A stretch of DNA of 54,491 nucleotides from Alphaproteobacteria bacterium (GTDB lineage Bacteria; Pseudomonadota; Alphaproteobacteria; ATCC43930; CGMCC-115725), in the NCBI GenBank assembly GCA_021325525.1, contig JAJPHB010000112.1, forward strand, positions 1-54,491, in the 5' to 3' direction. Below, one piece after another: positions 16,496-26,215 of this stretch. Each line of letters starts with the position of its first letter. The stretch's first letter is position 1. Below the pieces are notes generated by a model. The model was not told the origin of the DNA, ran no database searches, and saw only the letters and a list, made by a program, of their open reading frames with translations. The position numbers were made by a program, and so were the translations under genes.

Positions 16496-17458
16496 TCAGG
16501 CCGCTGCAGCGGCGATGGGGTGGACCGGCGCGTCGTGCGGCTTGAGAAGGAACCGGCGCGCGATGTCGCGATAGCCATCGTAGACGAGCCCGCCATTCTC
16601 GCGAAGGAGGCGTGCCCGGTTGCGGCGGTACCAGCGCGGCAGCGCGTACCAGGGCAGCGCCGGCCGCTCGTGATGCGCGGCGTGCAGATTGTTGAAGAGG
16701 AAGAGGAGGCCGAGAATGGCGGCGTTCTCGACGATCGCTGTGCGCTGCCGGACCGCAGCGGCGGCCCGATGCTCGGCGAAGGAGCGCAGGAGCATCAGCG
16801 AGGTCGCGGGATAGACGATGGCGAAGAGATAGAACCAGGGATCGATCCCGCATACTCCGACGACCCATAGGAGGACGAGCGCCACGGCGGCCGTATGCCG
16901 CGCCCAGAGCCGTGCCCGCGCGCCGTCGCCGGCGAGGATCGCACGCGCCTCGGCGCGAACCATCTGGAAGACGCAGCAGGCAGGTCCGAGGAGAAGGCGT
17001 CCGAGGAGCGTCGTCTGCGCGCCGATGAGAGCGCGCGCCCAGGGGCGCAGCCGCGCCCATGCCGCCGCCGTCAGATAGCGCGATTCCGGGTCGGCGAGGG
17101 GATCGGTGAGATCATCGTCGCGGTGATGCTGGAGATGTGTCGCGCGGTAATGGTCGAAGGAGAGCCAGAGGGCGAGCGGCGGCCGTCCGAGAGCGTCATT
17201 GACGCGGCGCCAGCGCGTCGGATGGCCATGAATGATCTCGTGCTGCAAGGAGGAGTGCCAAGCGACGAGCCAGGCGCCGAGCGCCGCGACGATCGAGGCG
17301 GGCAGGCGCTGATGCAGCAAGGTCAGCGCCGCCCATGCTGCGTAAATCGCCGCCGCGAGCGCGACGGTCGGCCATTCGATGGCCTTCCGCGCTTCCGATT
17401 CCCGCACGTGCCCATCCCCGACCCGGGCGGCGCCCGGCCGCCGCCCCCAATCGTACAT
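16496..17458 (-). CDS. Membrane fatty acid desaturase/hydroxylase family protein
   Basis: 320 residues with several membrane helices and the three histidine boxes of the di-iron desaturase superfamily: HEIIHGH, HLQHH and HAAHH. It probably acts on acyl chains or related lipids in the inner membrane. The ATG at 17458 is used because the region up to it is open. A GTG at 17407 (giving VRESEARKAIEW) is a reasonable alternative, since conserved sequence begins only after it. Divergent from an XRE-family regulator across a 123-bp region containing a palindrome. Confidence 0.8.
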   Translation of the reverse strand: MYDWGRRPGAARVGDGHVRESEARKAIEWPTVALAAAIYAAWAALTLLHQRLPASIVAALGAWLVAWHSSLQHEIIHGHPTRWRRVNDALGRPPLALWLSFDHYRATHLQHHRDDDLTDPLADPESRYLTAAAWARLRPWARALIGAQTTLLGRLLLGPACCVFQMVRAEARAILAGDGARARLWARHTAAVALVLLWVVGVCGIDPWFYLFAIVYPATSLMLLRSFAEHRAAAAVRQRTAIVENAAILGLLFLFNNLHAAHHERPALPWYALPRWYRRNRARLLRENGGLVYDGYRDIARRFLLKPHDAPVHPIAAAAA

Positions 17459-17531
17459 ACGCGGCGGAGCGTTGCCGCGCAACGTGCGGTATGTATCGCT
17501 TTGGTGGCATCTCTGGCGTCCAATGATCTTT

Positions 17532-17549
17532 TGGTGATAAAAATCACCA
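17532..17549. promoter_or_regulatory. Palindromic putative operator between desaturase and XRE regulator
   Basis: TGGTGAT (17532-17538), AAAA, ATCACCA (17543-17549): perfect 7-bp arms in an AT-rich patch of an otherwise very GC-rich region. It is 33 bp before the XRE gene and 74 bp before the desaturase start, placed to control both promoters. Regulator identity is inferred from adjacency. Confidence 0.6.
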
Positions 17550-17581
17550 TATGCGGAGAATAGGCATCGAGCGAGCAGAGT

Positions 17582-18427
17582 ATGAACCGAGCGGCGGCGC
17601 TTCCCACCTTTCGCGACCGGCTCCTTCGCGTCATCGAGCGCACCGGCCTCGGCCGCGGCGCCTTCGCCCGCAAGATCGGCCTCGACCGCTCGACCTTGTC
17701 GCAGCTCCTGGCGCCGCGGAACGACCGCCTGCCGCGCGCCGAGACGCTGGCCGCGATCTCGGCGGGATGCCGGGTCTCGGTGGACTGGCTGCTCGGCCTG
17801 ACGCAGCGCGAGGAGGTGGGCGCCGAGCTCATCGAAGCCATGCTGAAGATCGAGCGCGACGCCCATTCGCCGGTCGATGCCCGGCTCCTGCGCTGGTACG
17901 ACGAGGCGGCGGGCTACAAGGTCCGCACGGTTCCCATGAGCTTCCCCGACTTCCTCAAGACCGAGGAGGTCATCCATTTCGAATACGGCGCCTCGCTCTC
18001 CGTCGCGCCGGAGCAGACGGTCGAGAAGGCGCAGGCGCGCCTCGCCTATCTGCGCCGGCCGGATACCGACATGGAGGCCTGCGCCGCGCTGCAGGCGCTG
18101 ACCTCCTTCGCCCGCGGCGAGGGGCAATGGGCGGGGCTGCGCGTCGCGCTGCGGCGCGCCCAGCTCGACCAGATGATCGCGCTCTGCGAGGAGCTCTACC
18201 CCGGCTACCGGCTCTTCCTCTACGATCTGCGCCGCACCTATTCGGTGCCCTTCACCGTCTTCGGACCGCTGCGCACGGCGATCTATCTCGGCAACAGCTA
18301 TCTCGTCCTCAACGGCATCGAGCATATCCGCATGATGTCGCGCCAGTTCGACGAGCTGGTCCGCGCCGCGATCGTGCAGCCGCACGAGATCGCCGCCTTC
18401 CTGAAGCGCCTGCGCAAGGAAACCTGA
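17582..18427 (+). CDS. XRE-family HTH transcriptional regulator
   Basis: 281 residues. The N-terminal Cro/CI-type HTH (about 10-75) contains GRGAFARKIGLDRSTLSQLL and ETLAAISAGCRVSVDWLLGL. The long C-terminal region (about 95-281) carries no domain I can name but includes LDQMIALCEELYPGYRLFLYD and a hydrophobic IYLGNSYLVLNG, suggesting an effector domain. It is divergent from the desaturase, so it probably regulates membrane-lipid desaturation and itself through the palindrome at 17532-17549. Confidence 0.85.
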   Translation: MNRAAALPTFRDRLLRVIERTGLGRGAFARKIGLDRSTLSQLLAPRNDRLPRAETLAAISAGCRVSVDWLLGLTQREEVGAELIEAMLKIERDAHSPVDARLLRWYDEAAGYKVRTVPMSFPDFLKTEEVIHFEYGASLSVAPEQTVEKAQARLAYLRRPDTDMEACAALQALTSFARGEGQWAGLRVALRRAQLDQMIALCEELYPGYRLFLYDLRRTYSVPFTVFGPLRTAIYLGNSYLVLNGIEHIRMMSRQFDELVRAAIVQPHEIAAFLKRLRKET

Positions 18428-18700
18428 GGCCGGTCGAAGCAGCCCGCACGCAATTCGCGGCCGGCGCCTCTTGAAAGCCCGACCGCCTTCGCCATCTCTG
18501 CCCTAACGATTGATCCGGGCCCCTCTGGCGAGGACGCCGGCATGGTGCCGGTCAACCTCGCGATGTCGGATCTCCCGTGTCCCTTGCGCCGGTGCGCGCT
18601 CGGACCGGTCGACGTCGCGGGGCCGGCGATCCGCTCGACATCCCCCGACAGACCGAGCCAGCTCCTCCGGCGCGCCACGGCGCGAGAGAGAGGAGCATGC

Positions 18701-19216
18701 ATGCGAAACCGCAACACCGGCAACCGTCTCGGCATGATGGCGGACGAGATCACCGCCGCCTACCGGGACGACCGCGAAGACGAGCTGCTCGACGCGGCGG
18801 TCACCGCGGCGGCGCTGATCGCAGGCGCCGATGGCCGCGTCGAGCCGGTCGAGCGTGGCGAGATGCTCGACTTCCTCGACCGCAACGGGTTCCTGTCGGT
18901 GTTCACGCGCGCCGACATCCTCGACGCCTTCGCGTGCCGCCTCCGCCAGATCGAGGAGGACAGCGGCGTCGAGGCGGCGCTCGGCAGCCTCGGCCGGCTC
19001 GCCGGCCGCCCGCCGGCGCGCCTCGTCATCGAGGCCGGCGAGCGTGTCGCCGCGGCGGACCGGCGCATTGATGACGGCGAGATCGAGATGCTCGTCCTCA
19101 TCCGCATGGCGCTCGGCGACGGAGTCTGCCGGGAAAGCGAAAGGCTCGGCGGGCGATCGACGGCGCCTCTCCGGCGGATGATGCCGGCCGCGGCGCGGCG
19201 GAGCTCGCCGCGATGA
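18701..19216 (+). CDS. TerB-like (tellurite resistance TerB fold) protein
   Basis: 171 residues, helical and acidic in its first part. DELLDAAVTAAALIAGADGR followed by VEPVERGEMLDFL matches the TerB-type repeat seen in uncharacterised proteobacterial proteins. A second related repeat follows at ARLVIEAGERVAAADRRIDD. The ATG at 18701 has AGAGAGGAGC upstream; in-frame starts farther upstream give unlike sequence. The C-terminus overlaps the next gene by 4 bp. A true role in tellurite resistance is not implied. Confidence 0.7.
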   Translation: MRNRNTGNRLGMMADEITAAYRDDREDELLDAAVTAAALIAGADGRVEPVERGEMLDFLDRNGFLSVFTRADILDAFACRLRQIEEDSGVEAALGSLGRLAGRPPARLVIEAGERVAAADRRIDDGEIEMLVLIRMALGDGVCRESERLGGRSTAPLRRMMPAAARRSSPR

Positions 19217-19713
19217 CGGCGCGACCCGATCTCGGCCCCGCAGCCATCGGCCGCAAGCGCCGTGACGCTATGCCGGCGTCCGCGGCCGCCACGCGGCAGC
19301 GCGAGCGGCGGCTCGAAGGGCTCATGAGAAGGCTGCCGAGGCGCTTGCGGCGGACCGTCCGCTGGCTGCGGCGGCCCTCCTCGCGCTGGCTGCGGATACC
19401 CGCCGGCATTCTGCTGATCGGCGGCAGCCTGCTCAGCCTGCTCCCATTCTTCGGCCTCTGGATGCTGCCGCTGGGTCTCATCCTCCTCGCCGAGGACATC
19501 GCCCCGCTGCGGCGGGCGCGCGACCGCCTCCTCGACCGGATCGAGCGGCGTCGCCCGCATTGGCTGCATGGGCGCGAGCGCCAGGAGAGGAAGGCGAGCG
19601 CGGTTCAGAGGGGCGGATCGCCCCGCAACCCGGCGCTCAGCGCGCCGGACCCTTCGGCCGCAGCCGGATGCCGCGGCGAAGGCGCCGGTAGGGAAACGCC
19701 GCGGGGTCAGTGA
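19213..19713 (+). CDS. Small membrane protein, hydrophobic-hairpin family
   Basis: 166 residues. A strongly basic N-terminus leads into one hydrophobic hairpin: PAGILLIGGSLLSLLPFFGL followed by WMLPLGLILLAEDIAPL, a pattern seen in short alphaproteobacterial membrane proteins. It overlaps the TerB-like stop by 4 bp (ATGA), so the two are coupled. The last roughly 25 codons run antisense into the 3' end of the convergent MlrC-like gene and look non-conserved. Function unknown. Confidence 0.65.
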   Translation: MTARPDLGPAAIGRKRRDAMPASAAATRQRERRLEGLMRRLPRRLRRTVRWLRRPSSRWLRIPAGILLIGGSLLSLLPFFGLWMLPLGLILLAEDIAPLRRARDRLLDRIERRRPHWLHGRERQERKASAVQRGGSPRNPALSAPDPSAAAGCRGEGAGRETPRGQ

Positions 19714-21175
19714 TGTGCGCGCCCGGCGCCTCGACCGTCAGGATCGCGGCGGCGATGGGCTGGAAATCGGCGCGGAAATGCACCGTCGATTTGAGGGCGA
19801 GGATCGGCGTCCGCGCCGGCTCGACGCCGACATGGCGGAACATCTCCTGGTCGGCCGCCTGGACACGCTTTGCGGCGAGGACGACGCCGACGCCGCTTGC
19901 GGGGTCGCGGAGCAGCGCCATCGGCCCGATCTGGAATTTGGCGCCGCCATAGAAGGGCCCCGTCCCGGTGAAATTGCCGCTGCCGAGCCGCTCGACACGC
20001 CATTCCGCCTCGACGGGCCTCTCGCCGGCGAAGCCGAGGACGGCGCCGATGCCGCGCTTGAGGATCGCGCCCTCGCCGGCCGTCGTCGCCGCCTCGGCCG
20101 CTTCGGGATCAACGATCATGCCGATGACGGCGCCCCTCGCCCGCTGCGCCATGAGGGCGCGCAGCAGGCCGACCGTGTCCGAGGTGCCGCCCGTGCCGGG
20201 ATTGTCCTGGACGTCGGCGAGAATGACCGGCTTCGCCGTTCCGCGCGCGAGGCGAAGCGCCTCCGCCACCGCCTCCTCCGGCTGCCAGAGCTTGCCCGCG
20301 AACTCCGCCTCGCGCGCGCTGATGGCGGCGGCGAGGCGGTCGGCCGCGGCTTCGGCCGCCGCCTTGTCGTAGCCGTAGACGACGAGCGCCGGGCCGCATT
20401 CGGCGATATCGGCGGGCGGGAAGCCCGGCGTATGGGTGACGCTGACGATGCCCTGATTGTGCGAGGCGCCGGGCGCGCCGGCGGCGTCGCTGCCACGCTC
20501 CAGCTCCTCGACGAGGCGGAAGATGCTCTGCGCCGGATCGAGCAGCGTGCATTGCCAGACCAACGGAATGAGGAAATCGATCTGGCGATAGGCCTTGTGG
20601 AGCGGCCGCCTCTCGCGCAGGAGGCGGTCGAGGAGCGCCGCGGCGCGGCTCCCCGTCGCCGCCATATCGACATGCGGATACGTGCGATACCCCACCATCG
20701 CGGTCGCCGCCTCGACCATCGCCCGCGTCATGTTGGTGTGGTAGTCGAGGCTGGCGACGAGCGGGACGCGCTCGCCGGCGACGCTCCGGATGCGGCGCAT
20801 GAGCTCGCCCTCGCCGTCCTCCAGATGCTCGGCCACCATGGCGCCGTGAAGGTCGAGATAGATGCCGTCGAAGGGACCCTTCTCGCGCAGATCCTCGATC
20901 ATCCACCCCGCCACCTTCTCGTAGGCGGCCTCCTCGACATAGGAGCTGGGCGGCGCCGAGCACCAGCAGAGCGGCACGATCTCGTGCCCCTTTGCCCGCA
21001 GCGTCTCGATCGCGCCGGCGACCGGAATGTTGTAGCCGGCGACGCCGGCGATCATCTGGGCGCCGCGCAGGAAGGGCGGCCAGGCATCGGCGCGGGCGAA
21101 ATCCTCCCATGTCGCCTTCTGCGGCGCGAAGGTGTTGGTCTCGTGCTGAAAGCCGCCGACGGCGATGCGCGCCAT
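19637..21175 (-). CDS. M81 family metallopeptidase, MlrC-like
   Basis: 512 residues of the microcystinase C (MlrC) family. N-terminal block RIAVGGFQHETNTFAP with its conserved histidine, DGIYLDLHGAMVAEH, SLDYHTNMT, YRTYPHVDM and the C-terminal domain start ADVQDNPGTGGTSDT. Histidines and aspartates in these motifs fit a zinc site. Family members cleave small peptides or amide bonds; the microcystin link applies only to specialised strains. A monocistronic gene overlapping its convergent neighbour by 77 bp. Confidence 0.85.
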   Translation of the reverse strand: MARIAVGGFQHETNTFAPQKATWEDFARADAWPPFLRGAQMIAGVAGYNIPVAGAIETLRAKGHEIVPLCWCSAPPSSYVEEAAYEKVAGWMIEDLREKGPFDGIYLDLHGAMVAEHLEDGEGELMRRIRSVAGERVPLVASLDYHTNMTRAMVEAATAMVGYRTYPHVDMAATGSRAAALLDRLLRERRPLHKAYRQIDFLIPLVWQCTLLDPAQSIFRLVEELERGSDAAGAPGASHNQGIVSVTHTPGFPPADIAECGPALVVYGYDKAAAEAAADRLAAAISAREAEFAGKLWQPEEAVAEALRLARGTAKPVILADVQDNPGTGGTSDTVGLLRALMAQRARGAVIGMIVDPEAAEAATTAGEGAILKRGIGAVLGFAGERPVEAEWRVERLGSGNFTGTGPFYGGAKFQIGPMALLRDPASGVGVVLAAKRVQAADQEMFRHVGVEPARTPILALKSTVHFRADFQPIAAAILTVEAPGAHITDPAAFPYRRLRRGIRLRPKGPAR

Positions 21176-21392
21176 GCCCTACCCTCCGGTTGCGAAAGGC
21201 GCCGAGCCTAGCAAAGCCGCAGCGCCGCTTCACCTGCCGTCTTCGACCGGGGTGCCGGACCGTTTCTTCCGTCGTCGCGAGAAGCGGCGCGACGCGGCGC
21301 CCCAGACTCTTCGGCACGGCACTGGATGGCGTCGCTGCGCTCGCCATGACGGCGTGCGCTGGAAATCGCCTGTCGGTAGCGTGCCCTGCTCC

Positions 21393-23573
21393 TCACGCGA
21401 CCTCGCGGATGCAGCGTTTGGCCGGCAGGGTGATGGTGACCGTGGTTCCGGCTTCGGGTGCCGTGTCAATGGCGAGGCTGCCGCCATGGAGGGCGGCGAG
21501 GCGCTGGACGAGCGGCAGGCCGAGCCCCGTGCCCTCATAGCGGCGGTTGAAGGCGCTGTCGATCTGGCGGAAGGGTTCGAGGGCGAGCGGAACCTCCTCG
21601 GGCTTCATGCCGATCCCGGTATCGGCGACGGCGAGGGCGAATTCGCCGTTGGCGCGGCTCCGCGCCGAGATGGTGACGCGGCCGCCCGGCGGCGTGAACT
21701 TCACGGCGTTCGACAGCAGATTGAGGATGATCTGCTTCAGGCGCAGCTTGTCGGCGCGCAGCATCGGCCGGTCCGCCGCGAGATCGACGGCAACGTGCAG
21801 CCCCGCCTCGCGCGCCCGCGCCGCGATGATGCGCTCGCAATCGGCGATGATGGCGGCGACGTCGACGACCTCTTCGTGAAGCTCGAGCCGCCCCACCTCG
21901 ATCTTCGACAGGTCGAGCACGTCGTTGATGAGGCTGAGGAGATGCCGGCCCGCATTGTAGATGTCGCGCGCGTAGTTGCGGTAGCGCGCGTCGACCGGGC
22001 CCATGATGGCGTCGCGGATGACCTCCGAGAAGCCCATGACGGCATTGAGGGGCGTGCGCAGCTCATGGCTCATATTGGCGAGAAACTCGCTCTTGCTGCG
22101 GTTGGCGGCCTCGGCATGCTCGCGCGCCCGCTCGGCATCGGCCGCCGCCCGCTCGGCCTGGAGTTTCGCCGCGGCGAGATCGGCTTCGGCCAGCTTGCGC
22201 TGCGTCACGTCGGTATAGGTGCGGACGGCGCTGCCATCGGCGAGCGGCACGGTTCGGATCTCGAGAACCGTGCCGTTCGGGCGCCGCCGCTCGTAGATCT
22301 GATGCTCGGTGGCGATGCCGCCCGCTTTGACCCAGGCGCGGAACTCGGCCTCGGTCCACTGGAACTCGCCGCTGCGGAACTGGTGGTCGAGGATGGCGTC
22401 GAATTGCGGCTGCCTCGCCATCAGCTCCGGCGGCAAATCCAGCAGCTCGATGGCGCGGCGGTTGCAGACCGGAACGGTGCGGTCGGCGGCGACGAGGAGC
22501 AAGCCCTGATCCATGTTTTCGAGCGTGACTTCGAGGATCGAGGATTTCTCGCGCAGCCGTCGCTCGCTCTCGAGGGCCGTGCGCTCGGCCTCGCCGCGCC
22601 GGCGCAGCTCCGAGACGAGCCGGATGCCGAGCCCGGCGGCGAGCGCCGCCAAGCCGAGAACGGCGATGCCGAGAATCGTCGCCTTCTGCCGCCAATCGGA
22701 CAGCACCGCGTCGGAGGCGACGCCGACCGACAGCATGAACGGGAGGCGGCCGACCTGGCTGTAGACGTAGAGGCGGCGCGTGCCGTCGATGAGCGACACG
22801 CTCTCGACATGGCCGGCGCGCTGACGGGTGAATTGGCGGAAGACGGGCGAGCGCGACAGGTCGCGTCCGATGTCGCTGTCGCGGAAGGGCTTGCGCACGA
22901 TCATCGTGCCGTCGGTGCAGAGAATGGCGACGACCCCGCCCGGCCCCGGATCGACCGTCGCGAACAGCCGCTGAAACAAGGTGAGGCGCATGGTGCCGAC
23001 GGCGACGCCGGCAAAGCGCCCCGCCGCGTCATCGACGCGGCGGCTGAAGGCGATCGACCATTTGCCGGAGAGGCGGCCCTTGAAGGGGGGGCTGATATAG
23101 AGGCCGATATCGGGGCGGTCGCGATGGACGGTGAAATAGGCGCGATCGCTGAGATCGATATCGGGCGGAGTCTCGCTTTCGGAATCGAGGATGATCCGGC
23201 CGCGCGCGTCGAGCACGAGGATCGCTCCCAGATCCCGCGCGGTCGAGGAGCGGTCGAACAGCACATGCCGGCGCATCGGCGCGCTCACTTTCCAGATGTC
23301 CGGCAGGCGCAGCCCGTCGATGACGGATTGCAGGGAGAGATCGTAGAGCTCGATGTTGCGCTCGATATCGTGATCGAGAGCGCCGAGGAGATTCTCCGAG
23401 GACTGCACCGCATGGTCCCAGACGACGCGCCGGGCGTCGGTGATCATCCAGGCGGCAACGGCGAGGACGCCGAGGGCGGCGAGCGCCGCGCCGGCGAAGA
23501 GGGCCCATGACCGCCGCCAGGTCAGCGGCGCCAGGCGATCGGCTGCGATCCGCAACGCGCGACCAGACGACAC
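21393..23573 (-). CDS. Sensor histidine kinase with extracytoplasmic cache-like domain and PAS
   Basis: 726 residues. TM1 at about 23-45, a periplasmic double-cache-like sensor at about 50-295 ([21 protein letters not shown] is characteristic), TM2 at about 299-320, a PAS domain at about 345-455 ([20 protein letters not shown]), a short coiled coil, HisKA with phospho-accepting H503 in [14 protein letters not shown], and HATPase_c with [19 protein letters not shown] and GTGLGLPL. No receiver domain and no adjacent response-regulator gene, so it is an orphan kinase whose partner lies elsewhere. Ligand unknown; cache domains usually bind small metabolites. Confidence 0.88.
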   Translation of the reverse strand: MSSGRALRIAADRLAPLTWRRSWALFAGAALAALGVLAVAAWMITDARRVVWDHAVQSSENLLGALDHDIERNIELYDLSLQSVIDGLRLPDIWKVSAPMRRHVLFDRSSTARDLGAILVLDARGRIILDSESETPPDIDLSDRAYFTVHRDRPDIGLYISPPFKGRLSGKWSIAFSRRVDDAAGRFAGVAVGTMRLTLFQRLFATVDPGPGGVVAILCTDGTMIVRKPFRDSDIGRDLSRSPVFRQFTRQRAGHVESVSLIDGTRRLYVYSQVGRLPFMLSVGVASDAVLSDWRQKATILGIAVLGLAALAAGLGIRLVSELRRRGEAERTALESERRLREKSSILEVTLENMDQGLLLVAADRTVPVCNRRAIELLDLPPELMARQPQFDAILDHQFRSGEFQWTEAEFRAWVKAGGIATEHQIYERRRPNGTVLEIRTVPLADGSAVRTYTDVTQRKLAEADLAAAKLQAERAAADAERAREHAEAANRSKSEFLANMSHELRTPLNAVMGFSEVIRDAIMGPVDARYRNYARDIYNAGRHLLSLINDVLDLSKIEVGRLELHEEVVDVAAIIADCERIIAARAREAGLHVAVDLAADRPMLRADKLRLKQIILNLLSNAVKFTPPGGRVTISARSRANGEFALAVADTGIGMKPEEVPLALEPFRQIDSAFNRRYEGTGLGLPLVQRLAALHGGSLAIDTAPEAGTTVTITLPAKRCIREVA

Positions 23574-23663
23574 GCGGAGTCCTCGACTGCGCCTTTCATG
23601 CAGAACAGGGAGGATACCCGCGAGTCGTTAATAAACTGAGAAGGACAACAAGTCCCGGTTGTA

Positions 23664-24872
23664 TTATGCCGCCGCGCGCCGCAGAGCGAGCCGCGCCCAG
23701 ACATCAGCAAGGGCGGCGACGAGGCGGTCGATATCCGCATCCTCGTGCTGCGGCGTCGGGGTGAGGCGCAGCCTCTCGCTGCAGCGCGGCACGGTCGGGT
23801 AGTTGATCGGCTGGACGTAAATGCGATGGCGCTCGAGGAGGAGGTCGCAGCAGCGCTTGCACTGCGCGGCGTCGCCGACGAAGACCGGAACGATATGGCT
23901 CGGCGAAGGCATGACCGGCAGGCCGGCCTCGGCGAGGCGGCGCTTCAGCGTCGCGGCGCGCTCCTGCTGCCGCGCCCGCTCCGCCCCGCTCGCCTTCAGA
24001 TGGCGGATGCTGGCGAGGGCGCCCGCGGCGATGACCGGCGGCAGGGCGGTCGTGAAGATGAAACCCGGCGCGAAGCTGCGGATGAAGTCGATGAGGAGGG
24101 CGCTGCCGGCGACGTAGCCGCCCATGACGCCGAAGCCCTTCGCGAGCGTCCCCTGGATGAGGGCGAGGCGGTGCATGACGCCGTCGCGCTCGGCGATGCC
24201 GCCGCCGCGCGCGCCGTAGAGGCCGACGGCGTGCACCTCGTCGAGATAGGTGATGGCGCCGAAGCGCTCGGCGACGTCACACAGCGCGGCGATGGGCGCG
24301 ATGTCGCCGTCCATCGAATAGACCGATTCGAAGCAGACGAGCTTCGGCCGGCGCGGGTCGGACTCGGCGAGGAGGCGCTCCAGATCGGCGGGATCGTTGT
24401 GGCGGAAGATGCGCTTCTCGGCGCGGCTGTTGCGGATGCCGGCGATCATCGAGGCGTGGTTCAGCGCATCGGAATAGACGATGCAGCCCGGCAATTGCGC
24501 GGCGAGCGTCGCCAGCGTCGTCTCGTTCGCGACATATCCCGAGCTGAAGAGAAGCGCCGCCTCCTTGCCGTGGAGATCGGCAAGCTCGGCCTCGAGCAGG
24601 ACGTGATAGTGGCTCGTCCCCGAGATGTTGCGCGTGCCGCCGGCGCCCGCCCCGACCCCGCGCAGCGCCTCCTCCATGGCGCGCAGCACCGCGGGATGCT
24701 GGCCCATGCCGAGATAGTCGTTGGAGCACCAGACCGCGACCTCCTCGCCGCGCCGATGGTCGTAGGCGACGGGGAAGCGCCCGGCGCGGCGCTCCAGATC
24801 GGCAAAGACGCGGTAGTGGCCTTCGGCGCGCAAGGCGTCGAGCCGCTCCTTGAAGAATCTCTCATGGTGCAT
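23664..24872 (-). CDS. hemA: 5-aminolevulinate synthase
   Basis: 402-residue PLP enzyme condensing glycine with succinyl-CoA to 5-aminolevulinate, first step of tetrapyrrole synthesis by the C4 route. Glycine-rich [20 protein letters not shown]-contacting [10 protein letters not shown] (D211, H214) and Schiff-base lysine K245 in [13 protein letters not shown]. The heme-enzyme-typical [10 protein letters not shown] is also present and separates it from 8-amino-7-oxononanoate synthase and KBL. The ATG gives [15 protein letters not shown], the usual N-terminus, preceded by GGGAGCGGG. Presence of this form is a marker for Alphaproteobacteria. Confidence 0.93.
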   Translation of the reverse strand: MHHERFFKERLDALRAEGHYRVFADLERRAGRFPVAYDHRRGEEVAVWCSNDYLGMGQHPAVLRAMEEALRGVGAGAGGTRNISGTSHYHVLLEAELADLHGKEAALLFSSGYVANETTLATLAAQLPGCIVYSDALNHASMIAGIRNSRAEKRIFRHNDPADLERLLAESDPRRPKLVCFESVYSMDGDIAPIAALCDVAERFGAITYLDEVHAVGLYGARGGGIAERDGVMHRLALIQGTLAKGFGVMGGYVAGSALLIDFIRSFAPGFIFTTALPPVIAAGALASIRHLKASGAERARQQERAATLKRRLAEAGLPVMPSPSHIVPVFVGDAAQCKRCCDLLLERHRIYVQPINYPTVPRCSERLRLTPTPQHEDADIDRLVAALADVWARLALRRAAA

Positions 24873-25007
24873 GATGCCGCCCGCTCCCTCGCGCGCGAAG
24901 TTTAGGACGCCGCGGCGCCGGCGGCCATGGGACCGACTGCCGCGGTGGGGGTTCAATCCCGGGGCGGAGCGGTGCTAGTCTCGGCGCGAGAAGCCCGAGG
25001 TGAACCC

Positions 25008-25991
25008 ATGCGCGCCATGGTCCTCGAAGCGGCGGGGCGACCGCTGGCCGCGTCGGAGGTCCCGGACCCGACGCCGGGGCCGGGTCAGATCGCGATCCGC
25101 ATCCATGCCTGCGCCGTCTGCCGCACCGACCTCCATGTCGTCGACGGCGAGTTGCCCCGCCCCAAGCCGCATCTCGTTCCCGGCCACGAGATCGTCGGCA
25201 CGGTGATCGCGCGGGGACCCGGTGCCGAGCGCTTTCCCCTCGGCGCGCGGGTCGGCGTGCCCTGGCTCGGCTGGACCTGCGGCACCTGCGCCTATTGCCG
25301 ATCCGGACGCGAGAACCTCTGCCCCGAGGCCCGCTTCACCGGCTACCAGATCGATGGCGGCTATGCCGAGCGCGCCTGCGCCGACGAGCGCTTCTGCTTC
25401 GCCCTGCCGGAAGCCTATGACGATGTCGCGGCGGCGCCGCTCCTCTGCGCCGGCCTCATCGGCTACCGGGCGCTGGGCATGGCGGGGGATGCCGAGCGGC
25501 TCGGCCTCTACGGCTTCGGAGCGGCGGCGCATATCGTGGCCCAGGTGGCGCGCCATCAGGGCCGGCGCGTCTTCGCCTTCACGCGGCCGGGCGACGCGGC
25601 GGCGCAGCGCTTCGCCCAAGGCCTCGGCGCCGCCTGGGCCGGCGGCTCGGACGAGGCGTCGCCCGAACCGCTCGATGCGGCGCTCATCTTCGCCCCGGTC
25701 GGCGCGCTCGTGCCGGCCGCCTTGCACAGCACGGCGCCCGGCGGCGCCGTCATCTGCGCCGGCATCCATATGAGCGATATCCCCGCCTTCCCCTACCGCC
25801 TCCTCTGGGAGGAGCGCGTCCTTCGCTCCGTCGCCAATCTGACGCGGCGCGACGCCGAGGAATTCCTGGCGCTGGCGCCCGAAGTGCCGGTCGTCACGCA
25901 GACGCAGACGTTTCCATTGACGGCCGCCGAGACGGCGCTGGCAAGGCTGCGCCAGGGCCAGATCGAAGGCGCCGCCGTCCTCGTGCCGTGA
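25008..25991 (+). CDS. Zinc-dependent alcohol dehydrogenase (AdhP/AdhA type)
   Basis: 327-residue MDR-superfamily dehydrogenase. Catalytic zinc residues C38 (HACAVCRTDLH) and H60/E61 (VPGHEIVG); structural zinc cysteines C91, C94, C97 and C105 in GWTCGTCAYCRSGRENLC. The nucleotide-binding glycine motif GLYGFGAAAHIVAQ is slightly altered from GxGxxG. The ATG at 25008 has GAGGTG upstream. TTCAAT and CTAGTC around 24954-24982 could be promoter elements. Such enzymes oxidise primary alcohols with NAD(P). Transcribed alone. Confidence 0.87.
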   Translation: MRAMVLEAAGRPLAASEVPDPTPGPGQIAIRIHACAVCRTDLHVVDGELPRPKPHLVPGHEIVGTVIARGPGAERFPLGARVGVPWLGWTCGTCAYCRSGRENLCPEARFTGYQIDGGYAERACADERFCFALPEAYDDVAAAPLLCAGLIGYRALGMAGDAERLGLYGFGAAAHIVAQVARHQGRRVFAFTRPGDAAAQRFAQGLGAAWAGGSDEASPEPLDAALIFAPVGALVPAALHSTAPGGAVICAGIHMSDIPAFPYRLLWEERVLRSVANLTRRDAEEFLALAPEVPVVTQTQTFPLTAAETALARLRQGQIEGAAVLVP

Positions 25992-26166
25992 GGCCCGGAG
26001 GCGGCACTCTGCCTCATCTCCCTGTCGCTGGGCGGAAGTAAGTCTCCGCACGGTCGCCTGCGGAAACGCCGCTGCCGCCGAGACGGGTCACACTCCGGCG
26101 CAGGTGGCGCGCGATTGTGGCGCGCGGTTCATTCCGCGCTTCCACCTGTTCACCTCTGCGCGGCAC

Positions 26167-26201
26167 GTCGCCATCGCCGGCACGAGCCCGGCAATGGCGA
26201 C
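26167..26201 (-). terminator. Hairpin downstream of the PEP-CTERM gene
   Basis: GTCGCCATCGCCGG (26167-26180) and CCGGCAATGGCGAC (26188-26201) pair at 13 of 14 positions around a 7-base loop, 15 bp beyond the PEP-CTERM stop. No T-run follows. It resembles a dispersed CGCCAATGCCGG-type element as much as a terminator. The rest of the 25992-26215 gap shows nothing else. Confidence 0.5.
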
Positions 26202-26215
26202 GAACGCCTGGGTCT

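Noticed and set aside
18701-19216. Tellurite resistance operon
   Set aside because: Only a TerB-like fold is present; no TerZ/TerD/TerC-type genes nearby.
19568-21211. A 547-codon rightward frame opposite the MlrC-like gene
   Set aside because: Arg/Asp/Gly-rich shadow translation; the minus-strand frame has all MlrC-family motifs.
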